This document shows, piece by piece, positions 25,095 through 31,390 of a DNA stretch of 39,173 bases; positions within the stretch are counted from its first letter, which is position 1, and each line of letters starts with the position of its first letter. The notes below the pieces were generated by a model. That model was given only the letters and a program-made list of their open reading frames with translations. It did no database searches and was not told the DNA's origin. Position numbers and translations under genes: made by a program. The stretch spans positions 1 through 39,173 of the forward strand of contig NZ_DASZGI010000113.1 of NCBI RefSeq assembly GCF_035938995.1, in the 5' to 3' direction. Source of the stretch: DASZGI01 sp035938995. GTDB lineage: Bacteria > Actinomycetota > Actinomycetes > Streptomycetales > Catenulisporaceae.

Positions 25095-25643
25095 GTGAGC
25101 CTGGTCGCGTCACGCTCCGGCCGCTGGTCCGCGTCGGCGGTGGCCGCCTGGTGCGCCGCGACGGCCGCGGCGGCCGGCGTGGCCTGGCTCGGCGTGGACT
25201 CCGTGCTGATTCCGGCGGCCGAGGCGCCGCCCGCGGTCATCGCCGCCGGCGCGAGCCCGACGAGCGCGCCCGACGTGGCCACGCCGACCGAGCCGCCCTC
25301 GCCGCCGACGCACACCTCGCTCGGTCTCGGCGGGGTGTCCATCACGTCGAAACACTCCGCGTCGCCGTCCGTGTCCGCGTCCGCGTCCGCTTCAGGATCG
25401 CCCTCGGCGAGCGGGGCCGGGACGCTCTCGCGGTACCAGACCGGCGGCGGCGTCGTGGTCCTGTCCATGACGTCCGACTCGGCCGCCTTGGTCTCGGCCA
25501 CCCCTGCCGCCGGATACTCGGTGCAGAACTGGGGGGCGGCCGGATGGCTGCGGGTCGACTTCACCGAGGGCTCGACGGTTTATTCGGTGTACGCGACATG
25601 GAACGGCTACTCCCCCAAAGTCCAGGTGGTTGGGCCCAACTAA
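25095..25643 (+). CDS. Secreted or membrane-anchored protein next to two-component system
   Basis: A 182-residue protein of unknown function. After 10 basic residues there is a hydrophobic segment (about 13-38, ASAVAAWCAATAAAAGVAWL), then an Ala/Pro/Ser-rich stretch with a run of SASAS repeats (about 85-115), and a C-terminal beta-rich domain TGGGVVVLSMTSDSAALVSATPAAGYSV..WLRVDFTEGSTVYSVYATWNGYSPKVQVV. The GTG start has GAGGGAGG at a 6-base spacing. Direction and closeness to the regulator suggest it is controlled by that system or helps sense its signal at the cell surface (inference). Confidence 0.78.
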   Translation: MSLVASRSGRWSASAVAAWCAATAAAAGVAWLGVDSVLIPAAEAPPAVIAAGASPTSAPDVATPTEPPSPPTHTSLGLGGVSITSKHSASPSVSASASASGSPSASGAGTLSRYQTGGGVVVLSMTSDSAALVSATPAAGYSVQNWGAAGWLRVDFTEGSTVYSVYATWNGYSPKVQVVGPN

Positions 25644-25991
25644 AGCCCGTTGGAGCAATGACATCACCCGGGAACGCGCCTTGGAGAGCCCGGAGGCATA
25701 GGTCTGCGCCAGCCTGAAGCAGTCTTATGACGCGCTTAATGATCGATGGCTGTCAGGTCGCGTTCGCCTCGCTACGGTGAGGGCTCGCCCGCTTCGAAGT
25801 GACCGGAGCGGCGGCGAAAGATCTCGCTGCAGGGAACTCCCTTCTCCCCGCCGCGCGATCTACAGCCGCCATGAAGCCTCGGTCAGCTTCGAAGCACAGA
25901 AGCGGGTTCAACTTCGTTGTTGAACCCGCCATCCGGGCGTCAAGCCAGCTGAACCACCTGAGCCACCTGAACCGCCTGGAGGACTGTTTTC
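25644..25991 (+). promoter_or_regulatory. Chitinase upstream region with hairpin and 9-bp repeats
   Basis: A 348-base stretch without a convincing gene. GCGGGTTCAAC (25902-25912) pairs with GTTGAACCCGC (25919-25929) around a 6-base loop; this may terminate the preceding gene or sit in the chitinase leader. Three 9-base units CTGAACCAC, CTGAGCCAC, CTGAACCGC run from 25949 to 25975, just before the ribosome site GGAGG. I could not pick a -35/-10 pair with confidence and did not see the 12-bp direct repeats known from Streptomyces chitinase promoters. Confidence 0.5.
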
Positions 25992-27497
25992 ATGGGAAGC
26001 CATGCCGTCGAGCCGACGCCTCCCGCCCGGCCCGGCCGCAGAAGCAGGACCCTGAAACTCGCCGCGCTCGGCACCGGCGCCACCGTGGCCGCGGTCGGCA
26101 CCGCGTTCGCCATGGCGGGCGGGGCGAACGCGGCCGCCCCGAACGTGGCGTACCGGCAGACCAGCTCCTGGGACGGCGGGTACGTCGCCCAGTACACGAT
26201 CACGAACACCACCTCGGCGGCGATGTCGACCTGGTCGGTGGCGTTCACCCTGCCCTCCGGCTCGAGTGTCGCGAGCCTGTGGAACGGAACCGAGAGCAGC
26301 AGCGGCCAGAAGTACACGGTGACACCCGCGAGCTGGGACGCGTCGATCGCGGTCGGCGCGAGCGTCAGCTTCGGCTTCCAGGTCAACGGTTCGGGCCAGC
26401 CGACCGGCTGCACGATCAACGGAGCGGCCTGCACCGCGTCCGGCGGCTCCCCCTCCGGCCCGGCGAGCCCGTCCGCCGTGGTGACCACGCCCAGCTCCCC
26501 GGCCGCCAGCCCGACGGCGACGAAGTCCACCCCGAGCGGCGGCACGAGTTCGTCGCCGACCGGCACGGGCGCGGGAAGCGGATCGGGCTCTGCGGGCTCC
26601 GGCGTGTTCGGCAAGTTCGCGCCGTACGCCGACGTGTCGCTCTACCCGCTGTACGCGCTGTCGTCGAAGGCTTCGACGGAGGGCACCAAGTTCTTCAACC
26701 TGGCGTTCATCACGGCCAATGGAGGCTGCACGCCGGCTTGGGGCGGCGTGACGGCGCTGGCCGACCCGTCCATGAGCTCTGACATCAGCGCCCTGCGCAG
26801 CGCGGGCGGCGACGTGCGCGTCTCGTTCGGCGGCGCCTCGGGCACCGAGCTGGCCCAGTCCTGTGGTTCGGCGTCGGCGCTCGCCGCGGCGTACCAGAAG
26901 GTGATCACGGCCTACTCGCTCAAGTACGTGGACTTCGACGTCGAGGGCGCGTCGATCGCGGACACGGCCTCGGTGAACCTGCGCAACCAGGCGCTGGCCA
27001 TCGTCGAGGCGAACAACCCCGGGATCAAGGTCTCGTACACCCTGCCGGTGATGCCGGACGGGCTGACCAGCCAGGGCGTCGCGATCCTGTCGTCCGCCAA
27101 GAGCAACGGCGTGGCGCTCGACGCGGTGAACGTCATGGCGATGGACTACGGGTCCTCCTACACCGGAGACATGGCCGGATACGCCGAGCAGGCCGCGACC
27201 GCGACCGCCGGGCAGATCCAGTCCGTGTGGTCCTCGCTCTCCAAAGCCCAGGCGCTGGCCAAGGTCGCGGTGACCCCGATGATCGGCGTCAACGACGTGA
27301 GCAGCGAGACGTTCACGGTGGCCGACGCGTCGGCGCTGGCCTCGTGGGCCAAGAGCAACGGCCTGGCCTGGATTTCATTCTGGTCGGCGACGCGTGACGG
27401 CCAGTGCTCCGGCGGGGCGCAGGCCTATGCTTCGCCGACCTGCTCCTCAGTCGCGCAGGGGGCGGGCGCCTTCGGCCAGGCGATGAGCGCCTACTAG
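25992..27497 (+). CDS. Secreted chitinase, CBM2 plus GH18
   Basis: A 501-residue exported enzyme that should cut chitin. Order: twin-Arg-like basic leader and signal peptide (cleavage near residue 48, GGANAAAP), a CBM2 carbohydrate-binding module (about 50-150; SSWDGGY, TWSVAFTLP, SLWNGT), a Ser/Pro/Thr/Gly linker (about 155-200), then a GH18 domain starting VFGKFAPYADVSL. The catalytic signature is DFDVE with Glu318 as acid; SFGGASGTELA and MDYGSSYTGD follow the family pattern. The N-terminal Cys typical of many CBM2s is missing. GGAGG sits 9 bases before the ATG. The stop touches the palindromic element at 27497. Products may feed the sugar operon at 13882-19426 (inference). Confidence 0.9.
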   Translation: MGSHAVEPTPPARPGRRSRTLKLAALGTGATVAAVGTAFAMAGGANAAAPNVAYRQTSSWDGGYVAQYTITNTTSAAMSTWSVAFTLPSGSSVASLWNGTESSSGQKYTVTPASWDASIAVGASVSFGFQVNGSGQPTGCTINGAACTASGGSPSGPASPSAVVTTPSSPAASPTATKSTPSGGTSSSPTGTGAGSGSGSAGSGVFGKFAPYADVSLYPLYALSSKASTEGTKFFNLAFITANGGCTPAWGGVTALADPSMSSDISALRSAGGDVRVSFGGASGTELAQSCGSASALAAAYQKVITAYSLKYVDFDVEGASIADTASVNLRNQALAIVEANNPGIKVSYTLPVMPDGLTSQGVAILSSAKSNGVALDAVNVMAMDYGSSYTGDMAGYAEQAATATAGQIQSVWSSLSKAQALAKVAVTPMIGVNDVSSETFTVADASALASWAKSNGLAWISFWSATRDGQCSGGAQAYASPTCSSVAQGAGAFGQAMSAY

Positions 27498-27659
27498 GGG
27501 GTGTTTGGGAAGTATCGTCGGATGAGCCCGCGGCGTCTGACGCGTGCGATTCGCAAGGCGGCGGAGCTCCCTCATATCGGGAATATGTGGGTGCTTCGCC
27601 AACGCAGCGAGCGTGCGTGGCAGGCGCCGCGGGCCCGGCGAGACTTTCCAAACACCCCC
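27497..27659. mobile_element. MITE-like palindromic element after the chitinase gene
   Basis: The ends GGGGGTGTTTGGGAAGT (27497-27513) and ACTTTCCAAACACCCCC (27643-27659) are inverted copies, 16 of 17 matching. The similarity continues inward: the next arm bases share CCCGCGGCG and CTG blocks with one 4-base insertion, then degrade toward the centre near 27580, so the whole 163 bases can fold on itself. No transposase frame fits inside. The ends resemble those of actinomycete insertion sequences (recollection). No target duplication is obvious (flanks CTA and AGG). Being at the stop codon it may act as a terminator. Confidence 0.65.
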
Positions 27660-27710
27660 AGGGCTCCGGTCGCCGGTCGTGAGGGACCGACCGGCGGGCG
27701 CCGGACACGC

Positions 27711-27745
27711 GCCGACCGCCCACCCCAGGGGAGTGGGCGGTCGGC
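27711..27745 (+). terminator. Strong hairpin between chitinase and DUF397 genes
   Basis: GCCGACCGCCCAC (27711-27723) pairs perfectly with GTGGGCGGTCGGC (27733-27745), loop CCCAGGGGA; flanking ACGC/GCGT bases extend the stem imperfectly. It lies between convergent genes and can serve both. The remaining 27746-27821 shows nothing further. Confidence 0.7.
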
Positions 27746-27821
27746 GTGCGTGGTCCGTGCCGGTCCTGGCGTCCGGCCGGGCCGTGGTCGAATCCTGATG
27801 TGCCCGGCTCCGCTCGGTCGC

Positions 27822-28058
27822 TCAGCCGAGCAGGTCGTCGAACTCGCCGTCCTTGGCACCGGCCAGGAACGCGGCGAGTTCCGCCTTGGTGTAGATGAGC
27901 GCCGGCCCGCGCGGGTCGCGTGAGTTGCGCACCGCGATCCCGCCGTCGGCCAACGCGGCGACCTCGATGCAGTTGCCCTGCGCACCGCTGTGCGCGCTCT
28001 TTCGCCAGCCGGCGACCGCGAGCACCGCCGCGGACACGCCGTTCCGGATTTCGCCCAT
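27822..28058 (-). CDS. DUF397 domain protein
   Basis: A 78-residue protein of a family found almost only in actinomycetes and usually encoded beside an XRE-type regulator with a DUF5753-like domain, as here. The DUF397 core is visible: WRKSAHSGAQGNCIEVAAL, then GGIAVRNSRDPRGPALIYTKAELAAFLAGAKDGEFDDL. I chose the ATG at 28058 (MGEIRNGVSAAV) because GGGAGAT precedes it; longer frames read into the operator region. Known members antagonise or partner their XRE neighbour in development and antibiotic control in Streptomyces (for example the WhiJ type), so a regulator-antiregulator pair is the likely role (inference). Confidence 0.88.
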   Translation of the reverse strand: MGEIRNGVSAAVLAVAGWRKSAHSGAQGNCIEVAALADGGIAVRNSRDPRGPALIYTKAELAAFLAGAKDGEFDDLLG

Positions 28059-28085
28059 GCTGGGATCTCCCTTGCCCAAAACGGC

Positions 28086-28123
28086 ATGCACAGCCCACAT
28101 GCATGTGCATCCGCCGTATGCAC
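28086..28123. promoter_or_regulatory. ATGCAC/GTGCAT operator cluster upstream of the DUF397 gene
   Basis: ATGCACA at 28086-28092 and TGTGCAT at 28104-28110 form an inverted repeat around the palindrome CACATGCATGTG (28096-28107); a third ATGCAC lies at 28118-28123. The cluster is 28-65 bases before the DUF397 ATG on its strand. The XRE regulator encoded just upstream is the natural candidate binder (inference). No good -35/-10 pair is visible nearby. Confidence 0.55.
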
Positions 28124-28224
28124 GCAACGTAGCAGAGCGACACGCCTGCGTGGCCGCGTTTCATCAAATTGAGTGAGCACACGGTGATCCAGCGTGACCG
28201 CGGACCCGTCGTGACCGGCGGTCA

Positions 28225-28253
28225 AGCGTGCGCGGCGCCGCGAAAAACACGCT
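28225..28253 (-). terminator. Possible terminator of the XRE gene
   Basis: AGCGTG (28225-28230) and CACGCT (28248-28253) flank the 12-base palindrome CGCGGCGCCGCG (28231-28242), just past the regulator stop codon. Several folds are possible and no U-tract follows on the minus strand, so the call is weak. Confidence 0.35.
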
Positions 28254-28258
28254 CGGTA

Positions 28259-29155
28259 TCAGAGTTCGTTGCGCAGTTTCGCCAGCATCTGCCGGCTGTT
28301 GTGCGGCGTCTCCGCGTCGACGGCGAGGCGGTCGAAGGAGCGGCTGTAAACCTCGACATCGTCCAGCCGCTCGAGGTAGATCGCGCCGGTCAGATGCTGC
28401 ACGTAGACGATGTCGGGCAGTTCGGCCTCTGCGAAGCGCAGCAGCGAGAAGGCGCTCTCGGCCGAGTAGCCGCTGCGGTGGTAGGGCACCACCTGAAGCG
28501 AAATGTTCCCGAGCGCCGTCAGGTCGAGCAGCCGCTCGATCTGCCCGAGCATCGTCTCCCGGCCGCCGATCGGCCGGTGCAGCACGGACTCGTCGATGAT
28601 CGCCCACAGCCGCGGGGCCCGCGCCCCGAACAGGATCTGCTGGCGGCGGGTGCGCAGCGCGATGTGCCCCTCGACGTCGCCGGTCGCCGTCTCCGGACGC
28701 AGGCCGATCGCGATCGCCCGCGCGTACTGCTCGGTCTGGAGCAGGCCCGGCACGTACTGCAACTCGAAAGCCTGAATGCGGGTCGCCGTCTCCTCCAGGC
28801 CGAGGTAGTCCTCGAACCACTTCGGCATCAGATCGTTGAAGCGGTGCCACCAGTCCGGCTCGCGCGAGCGCCGGGCCAGCTGGAGGAACTGCTCGCGCTC
28901 GTCCGGGTCCGCCACGCCGTAGAGGGTGAGCAGGTCGGCCACGTCGCGTTCCTTGAAGCTGACCCGGCCGGTCTCCAGCCTGCTGATCTTCGAGGCCGAA
29001 CCGCGCACCGCGTACCCGGCTTCGGCGCAGGTGATGTCCGCGCGCTCGCGCAGCCTGCGCAGCTGCGTGCCGAGAATCAGCCGTCGGACGGTCGGGCCGC
29101 GGTGCGCCGCTCCGCCAGGACCCGCACCGGGACCGGGGCCGGGAACAGTGCTCAT
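28259..29155 (-). CDS. XRE-family regulator with DUF5753-type domain
   Basis: A 298-residue DNA-binding protein. After a Gly/Pro-rich N-terminus, the helix-turn-helix spans about residues 25-80 (LGTQLRRLRERADITCAEAGYAVRGSASKISRLETGRVSF in outline). The DUF5753 part follows: WWHRFNDLMPKWFEDYLGLEETATRI, FELQYVPGLLQTEQYARA, and VVPYHRSGYSAES..FSLLRF toward the C-terminus. I chose the ATG at 29155 with GGAAGG upstream; the frame is open for 21 more codons. It is transcribed toward the DUF397 gene and diverges from the SAM methyltransferase, a common actinomycete arrangement. Probable transcription regulator of this group and itself. Confidence 0.9.
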   Translation of the reverse strand: MSTVPGPGPGAGPGGAAHRGPTVRRLILGTQLRRLRERADITCAEAGYAVRGSASKISRLETGRVSFKERDVADLLTLYGVADPDEREQFLQLARRSREPDWWHRFNDLMPKWFEDYLGLEETATRIQAFELQYVPGLLQTEQYARAIAIGLRPETATGDVEGHIALRTRRQQILFGARAPRLWAIIDESVLHRPIGGRETMLGQIERLLDLTALGNISLQVVPYHRSGYSAESAFSLLRFAEAELPDIVYVQHLTGAIYLERLDDVEVYSRSFDRLAVDAETPHNSRQMLAKLRNEL

Positions 29156-29245
29156 GACTACCTTCCGTGGTGGCGGCGCGGACGCCGTGGCGGGCGCCCC
29201 GAGAGGCGTCTCTTTCACGGCCGAGGGTGAAGCCGCGTGCGTTTA

Positions 29246-29273
29246 CGTGTGGAACACGAACTCTTACGCTAAG
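29246..29273. promoter_or_regulatory. Short palindromes in the XRE/methyltransferase divergent region
   Basis: CGTGT-GGA-ACACG (29246-29258) and CTTA-CGC-TAAG (29263-29273) are inverted repeats in an AT-richer segment between the divergent starts (29155 and 29320). CTAAGTTAAG continues to 29278. These may be operator and promoter elements for one or both genes. Confidence 0.4.
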
Positions 29274-29319
29274 TTAAGCGCGCCTCACACACCACTCGCA
29301 ATCACATCGGGAGACTGGG

Positions 29320-30165
29320 ATGCCCGACAGCGCCCCCGGCGCCTCCGCACCAAAGGAAACCGTGCCCGTCGGAGTCGATCCGACCCGTGCCAGCATCGCG
29401 CGCGTCTACGACGCGTTCCTGAACGGCAAGGACAACTACGAGATCGACCGCCAGGTCATGTACGGCGTGCTCAAGGTGGCGCCGGAGGCCAGGGACCTGG
29501 CCACCGAGAATCGCAATTTCCTGATCCGGGCGTGCCGCTTCATCGCGGCGGAGACCGGGATCGACCAGTACCTCGACTGCGGCTCCGGCCTGCCGACCGC
29601 GGAGAACACGCACCAGGTGGTGCAGCGCTTCAATCCGGAGGCGACCGTCGTCTACGTCGACAACGACCCGGTGGTGCTCGCGCACGGCCGCGCGCTGCTC
29701 GAGGAGGACGAGCGCTCCCACCTGATCTCGGCCGACATCTTCAAGCCGCACGAGGTCATCGAGCACGAGCTGGTCCAGAAGACCATCGACTTCACCCGGC
29801 CCGTGGCGCTGCTCCAGTGTGGGACCCTGCATCACTACAACGGCCCGCGCGCGGCGCCCGCCGAGATCATGCGCGAGTACATCTCGCTCCTTCCGTCCGG
29901 TTCGTACGTGGTGATCAGCCACTTCCTCGACCCGGAGGACGAGCACTCCGAGGTGGCCCGCAAGATGGAGGACGTGTTCGTGCACAGCCCCATGGGCTCG
30001 GGCACCTTCCGCACCAGTACCGAGCTGGCGGAGCTGTTCGACGGACTGGAGCTGGTGCCCCCGGGCCTCACCCGGTGCGCGGACTGGTGGCCGGACGGCC
30101 CGCATCTCAAGCCGCTGAGCCAGGCGCAGTACTGCACCGCCGGGGCGGTCGGCCGCAAGCCTTAG
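29320..30165 (+). CDS. PF04672 (DUF574) S-adenosylmethionine-dependent methyltransferase
   Basis: A 281-residue protein of the actinomycete SAM methyltransferase family PF04672. The signature N-terminus is GVDPTRASIARVYDAFLNGKDNYEIDR; SAM-binding segments are YLDCGSGLPTAENTHQV and VVYVDNDPVVLAHGRALL, followed by PVALLQCGTLHHY, SYVVISHF and the C-terminal PPGLTRCADWWPDG. GGGAGA precedes the ATG. The genomes of these organisms carry many copies, often beside XRE/DUF397 pairs (established knowledge), but substrates are mostly unknown. A 17-bp hairpin follows its stop. Confidence 0.9.
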   Translation: MPDSAPGASAPKETVPVGVDPTRASIARVYDAFLNGKDNYEIDRQVMYGVLKVAPEARDLATENRNFLIRACRFIAAETGIDQYLDCGSGLPTAENTHQVVQRFNPEATVVYVDNDPVVLAHGRALLEEDERSHLISADIFKPHEVIEHELVQKTIDFTRPVALLQCGTLHHYNGPRAAPAEIMREYISLLPSGSYVVISHFLDPEDEHSEVARKMEDVFVHSPMGSGTFRTSTELAELFDGLELVPPGLTRCADWWPDGPHLKPLSQAQYCTAGAVGRKP

Positions 30166-30169
30166 CCTG

Positions 30170-30234
30170 ACGGCGTTCGGGGCGGGACGAGGTACGCGCC
30201 AGCCGCGTGCAGATCGCCCCGCCCCGAACGCCGT
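30170..30234 (+). terminator. 17-bp stem hairpin after the methyltransferase gene
   Basis: ACGGCGTTCGGGGCGGG (30170-30186) pairs perfectly with CCCGCCCCGAACGCCGT (30218-30234); the 31-base loop has minor internal pairing. It starts 5 bases after the stop codon. ATTGCT follows, so the U-tract is weak. Confidence 0.75.
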
Positions 30235-30323
30235 ATTGCTACCTTGACCGGCGCGTTAGTCCGACCGGGCGGGAACCCCGATTTCGCCGGAACGCCGCGA
30301 CGAGTGAGGTATCTTCGGGTGCC

Positions 30324-30815
30324 GTGAGGGTCGTCGTGCTGTCCGACACACATGCGCCGCGGCGCTGGCACGGCTGCCCGGAAGCGGTCGCCGAGCATTT
30401 GCGCGCCGCCGACCTCATCCTGCACGCAGGCGACGTGTGCACCGCTTCGGTGCTCGACGAACTGGCGGCTTTCGCCCCCGTGCGTGCCGTGCTGGGCAAT
30501 AACGACGGCCCGGACGTCGAGGCCTGGGGTGCGCCTGAGACCCTCGAGTTCGAGCTGGACGGCCTGCCGGTGGCGATGGTGCACGACGCCGGCCCGTCGG
30601 CCGGGCGCACGGCGCGCATGCATCGGTGGTTCCCCGAAGCGCGGCTGGTCGTCTTCGGGCATTCGCACATTCCGCTCGACGAGACCGGCGATTCGGTCCG
30701 CATCTTCAACCCGGGCTCGCCCACCGACCGCAGGCGGCAGCCGCGCGGCACGCTCGGCATCCTGGAGATCGAGCGCGGCGCCCTGCTGTCCGCGGCCATC
30801 GTGCCGGTGACCTGA
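30324..30815 (+). CDS. YfcE/MJ0936-type metallophosphoesterase
   Basis: A 163-residue phosphodiesterase with all metal-binding motifs: SDTH (Asp8, His10), HAGDV, GNND, MVHD, FGHSH and FNPGS. These define the small two-metal calcineurin-like enzymes. The GTG at 30324 gives the family's usual start (VRVVVLSDTH); the frame is open further upstream but that overlaps the terminator. Substrate (nucleotide, nucleic acid or other diester) is unknown. It stands alone between the hairpin and the DUF1707 gene. Confidence 0.9.
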   Translation: MRVVVLSDTHAPRRWHGCPEAVAEHLRAADLILHAGDVCTASVLDELAAFAPVRAVLGNNDGPDVEAWGAPETLEFELDGLPVAMVHDAGPSAGRTARMHRWFPEARLVVFGHSHIPLDETGDSVRIFNPGSPTDRRRQPRGTLGILEIERGALLSAAIVPVT

Positions 30816-30946
30816 CTACTCCCGCCGTAGTACGCCGGGATGTCGCCGGGTGGAGGACGACGCCGCAAGGTTCACCCGGAAGAGTGGTCTATGGACCGGT
30901 CGACCGACGTGGCCGACCGGGCGGGGCAGCTTTTGGAGGCGGCGCT

Positions 30947-31363
30947 ATGTACGACGACATCACCCCGAGGGCCGGCGGTCAGGTGCGCGTCGGCGATGCC
31001 GAGAGGGACCGCGCGGCGGCGGCACTCGGCGAGCACTTCAGCGCCGGCCGACTGGACCAGGCCGAGTTCGACGCCCGCGTGAACGGGGCACTGGCCGCCC
31101 GCACCGAGGCCGACCTCGCGGCGCTCTTCACCGATCTGCCCAGTGAGCCGAAGCCTCCGCAGCCGCAGCGCGCCGCCGGCCAGCCGTGGCCGGTTCGCTA
31201 TGCGGCGCTGCCGTACGTGCTTCTCCCGATCGCGCTTGTGGCGGCCGTCGCCGCCGTGTCGCACGGCTTCCCGCCGTTCTTCCTGATTCCGTTGTTCTGG
31301 TGGATCCGGGTGCGACGCGGTCCGGCCCGCCGCATGATGCGACGGGCCGGATCCTTCCGCTAG
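30947..31363 (+). CDS. DUF1707 (SHOCT-like) membrane protein
   Basis: A 138-residue protein. The DUF1707 domain occupies about residues 13-65: VRVGDAERDRAAAALGEHFSAGRLDQAEFDARV..AARTEADLAALFTDLP, a small helical module common in actinomycete membrane proteins. Two hydrophobic segments follow (about 83-100 and 104-120), then a basic tail RVRRGPARRMMRR. GGAGG lies 7 bases before the ATG. Function is not known. An inverted repeat TCCGGCCCG/CGGGCCGGA in its last codons (31321-31351) and a 14-bp tandem repeat over its stop close the gene. Confidence 0.85.
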   Translation: MYDDITPRAGGQVRVGDAERDRAAAALGEHFSAGRLDQAEFDARVNGALAARTEADLAALFTDLPSEPKPPQPQRAAGQPWPVRYAALPYVLLPIALVAAVAAVSHGFPPFFLIPLFWWIRVRRGPARRMMRRAGSFR

Positions 31364-31388
31364 TGAACGGGGCCTAGTGAACGGGGCC
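31361..31388 (+). repeat. Two-copy perfect 14-bp tandem repeat at the DUF1707 stop
   Basis: TAGTGAACGGGGCC is repeated exactly at 31361-31374 and 31375-31388. The first TAG is the stop of the DUF1707 gene; the second copy ends two bases before the convergent beta-helix gene's stop. The repeat thus fills the whole 27-base gap. Confidence 0.85.
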
Positions 31389-31390
31389 GC

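Noticed and set aside
25055..25564. N-terminal extension of the response regulator
   Set aside because: The receiver domain starts at MANVLLVEDD (25054); the upstream frame is antisense to the secreted-protein gene.
27498..27821. Small frames inside the palindromic element
   Set aside because: They are explained by the inverted-repeat sequence, overlap on both strands and lack ribosome sites.
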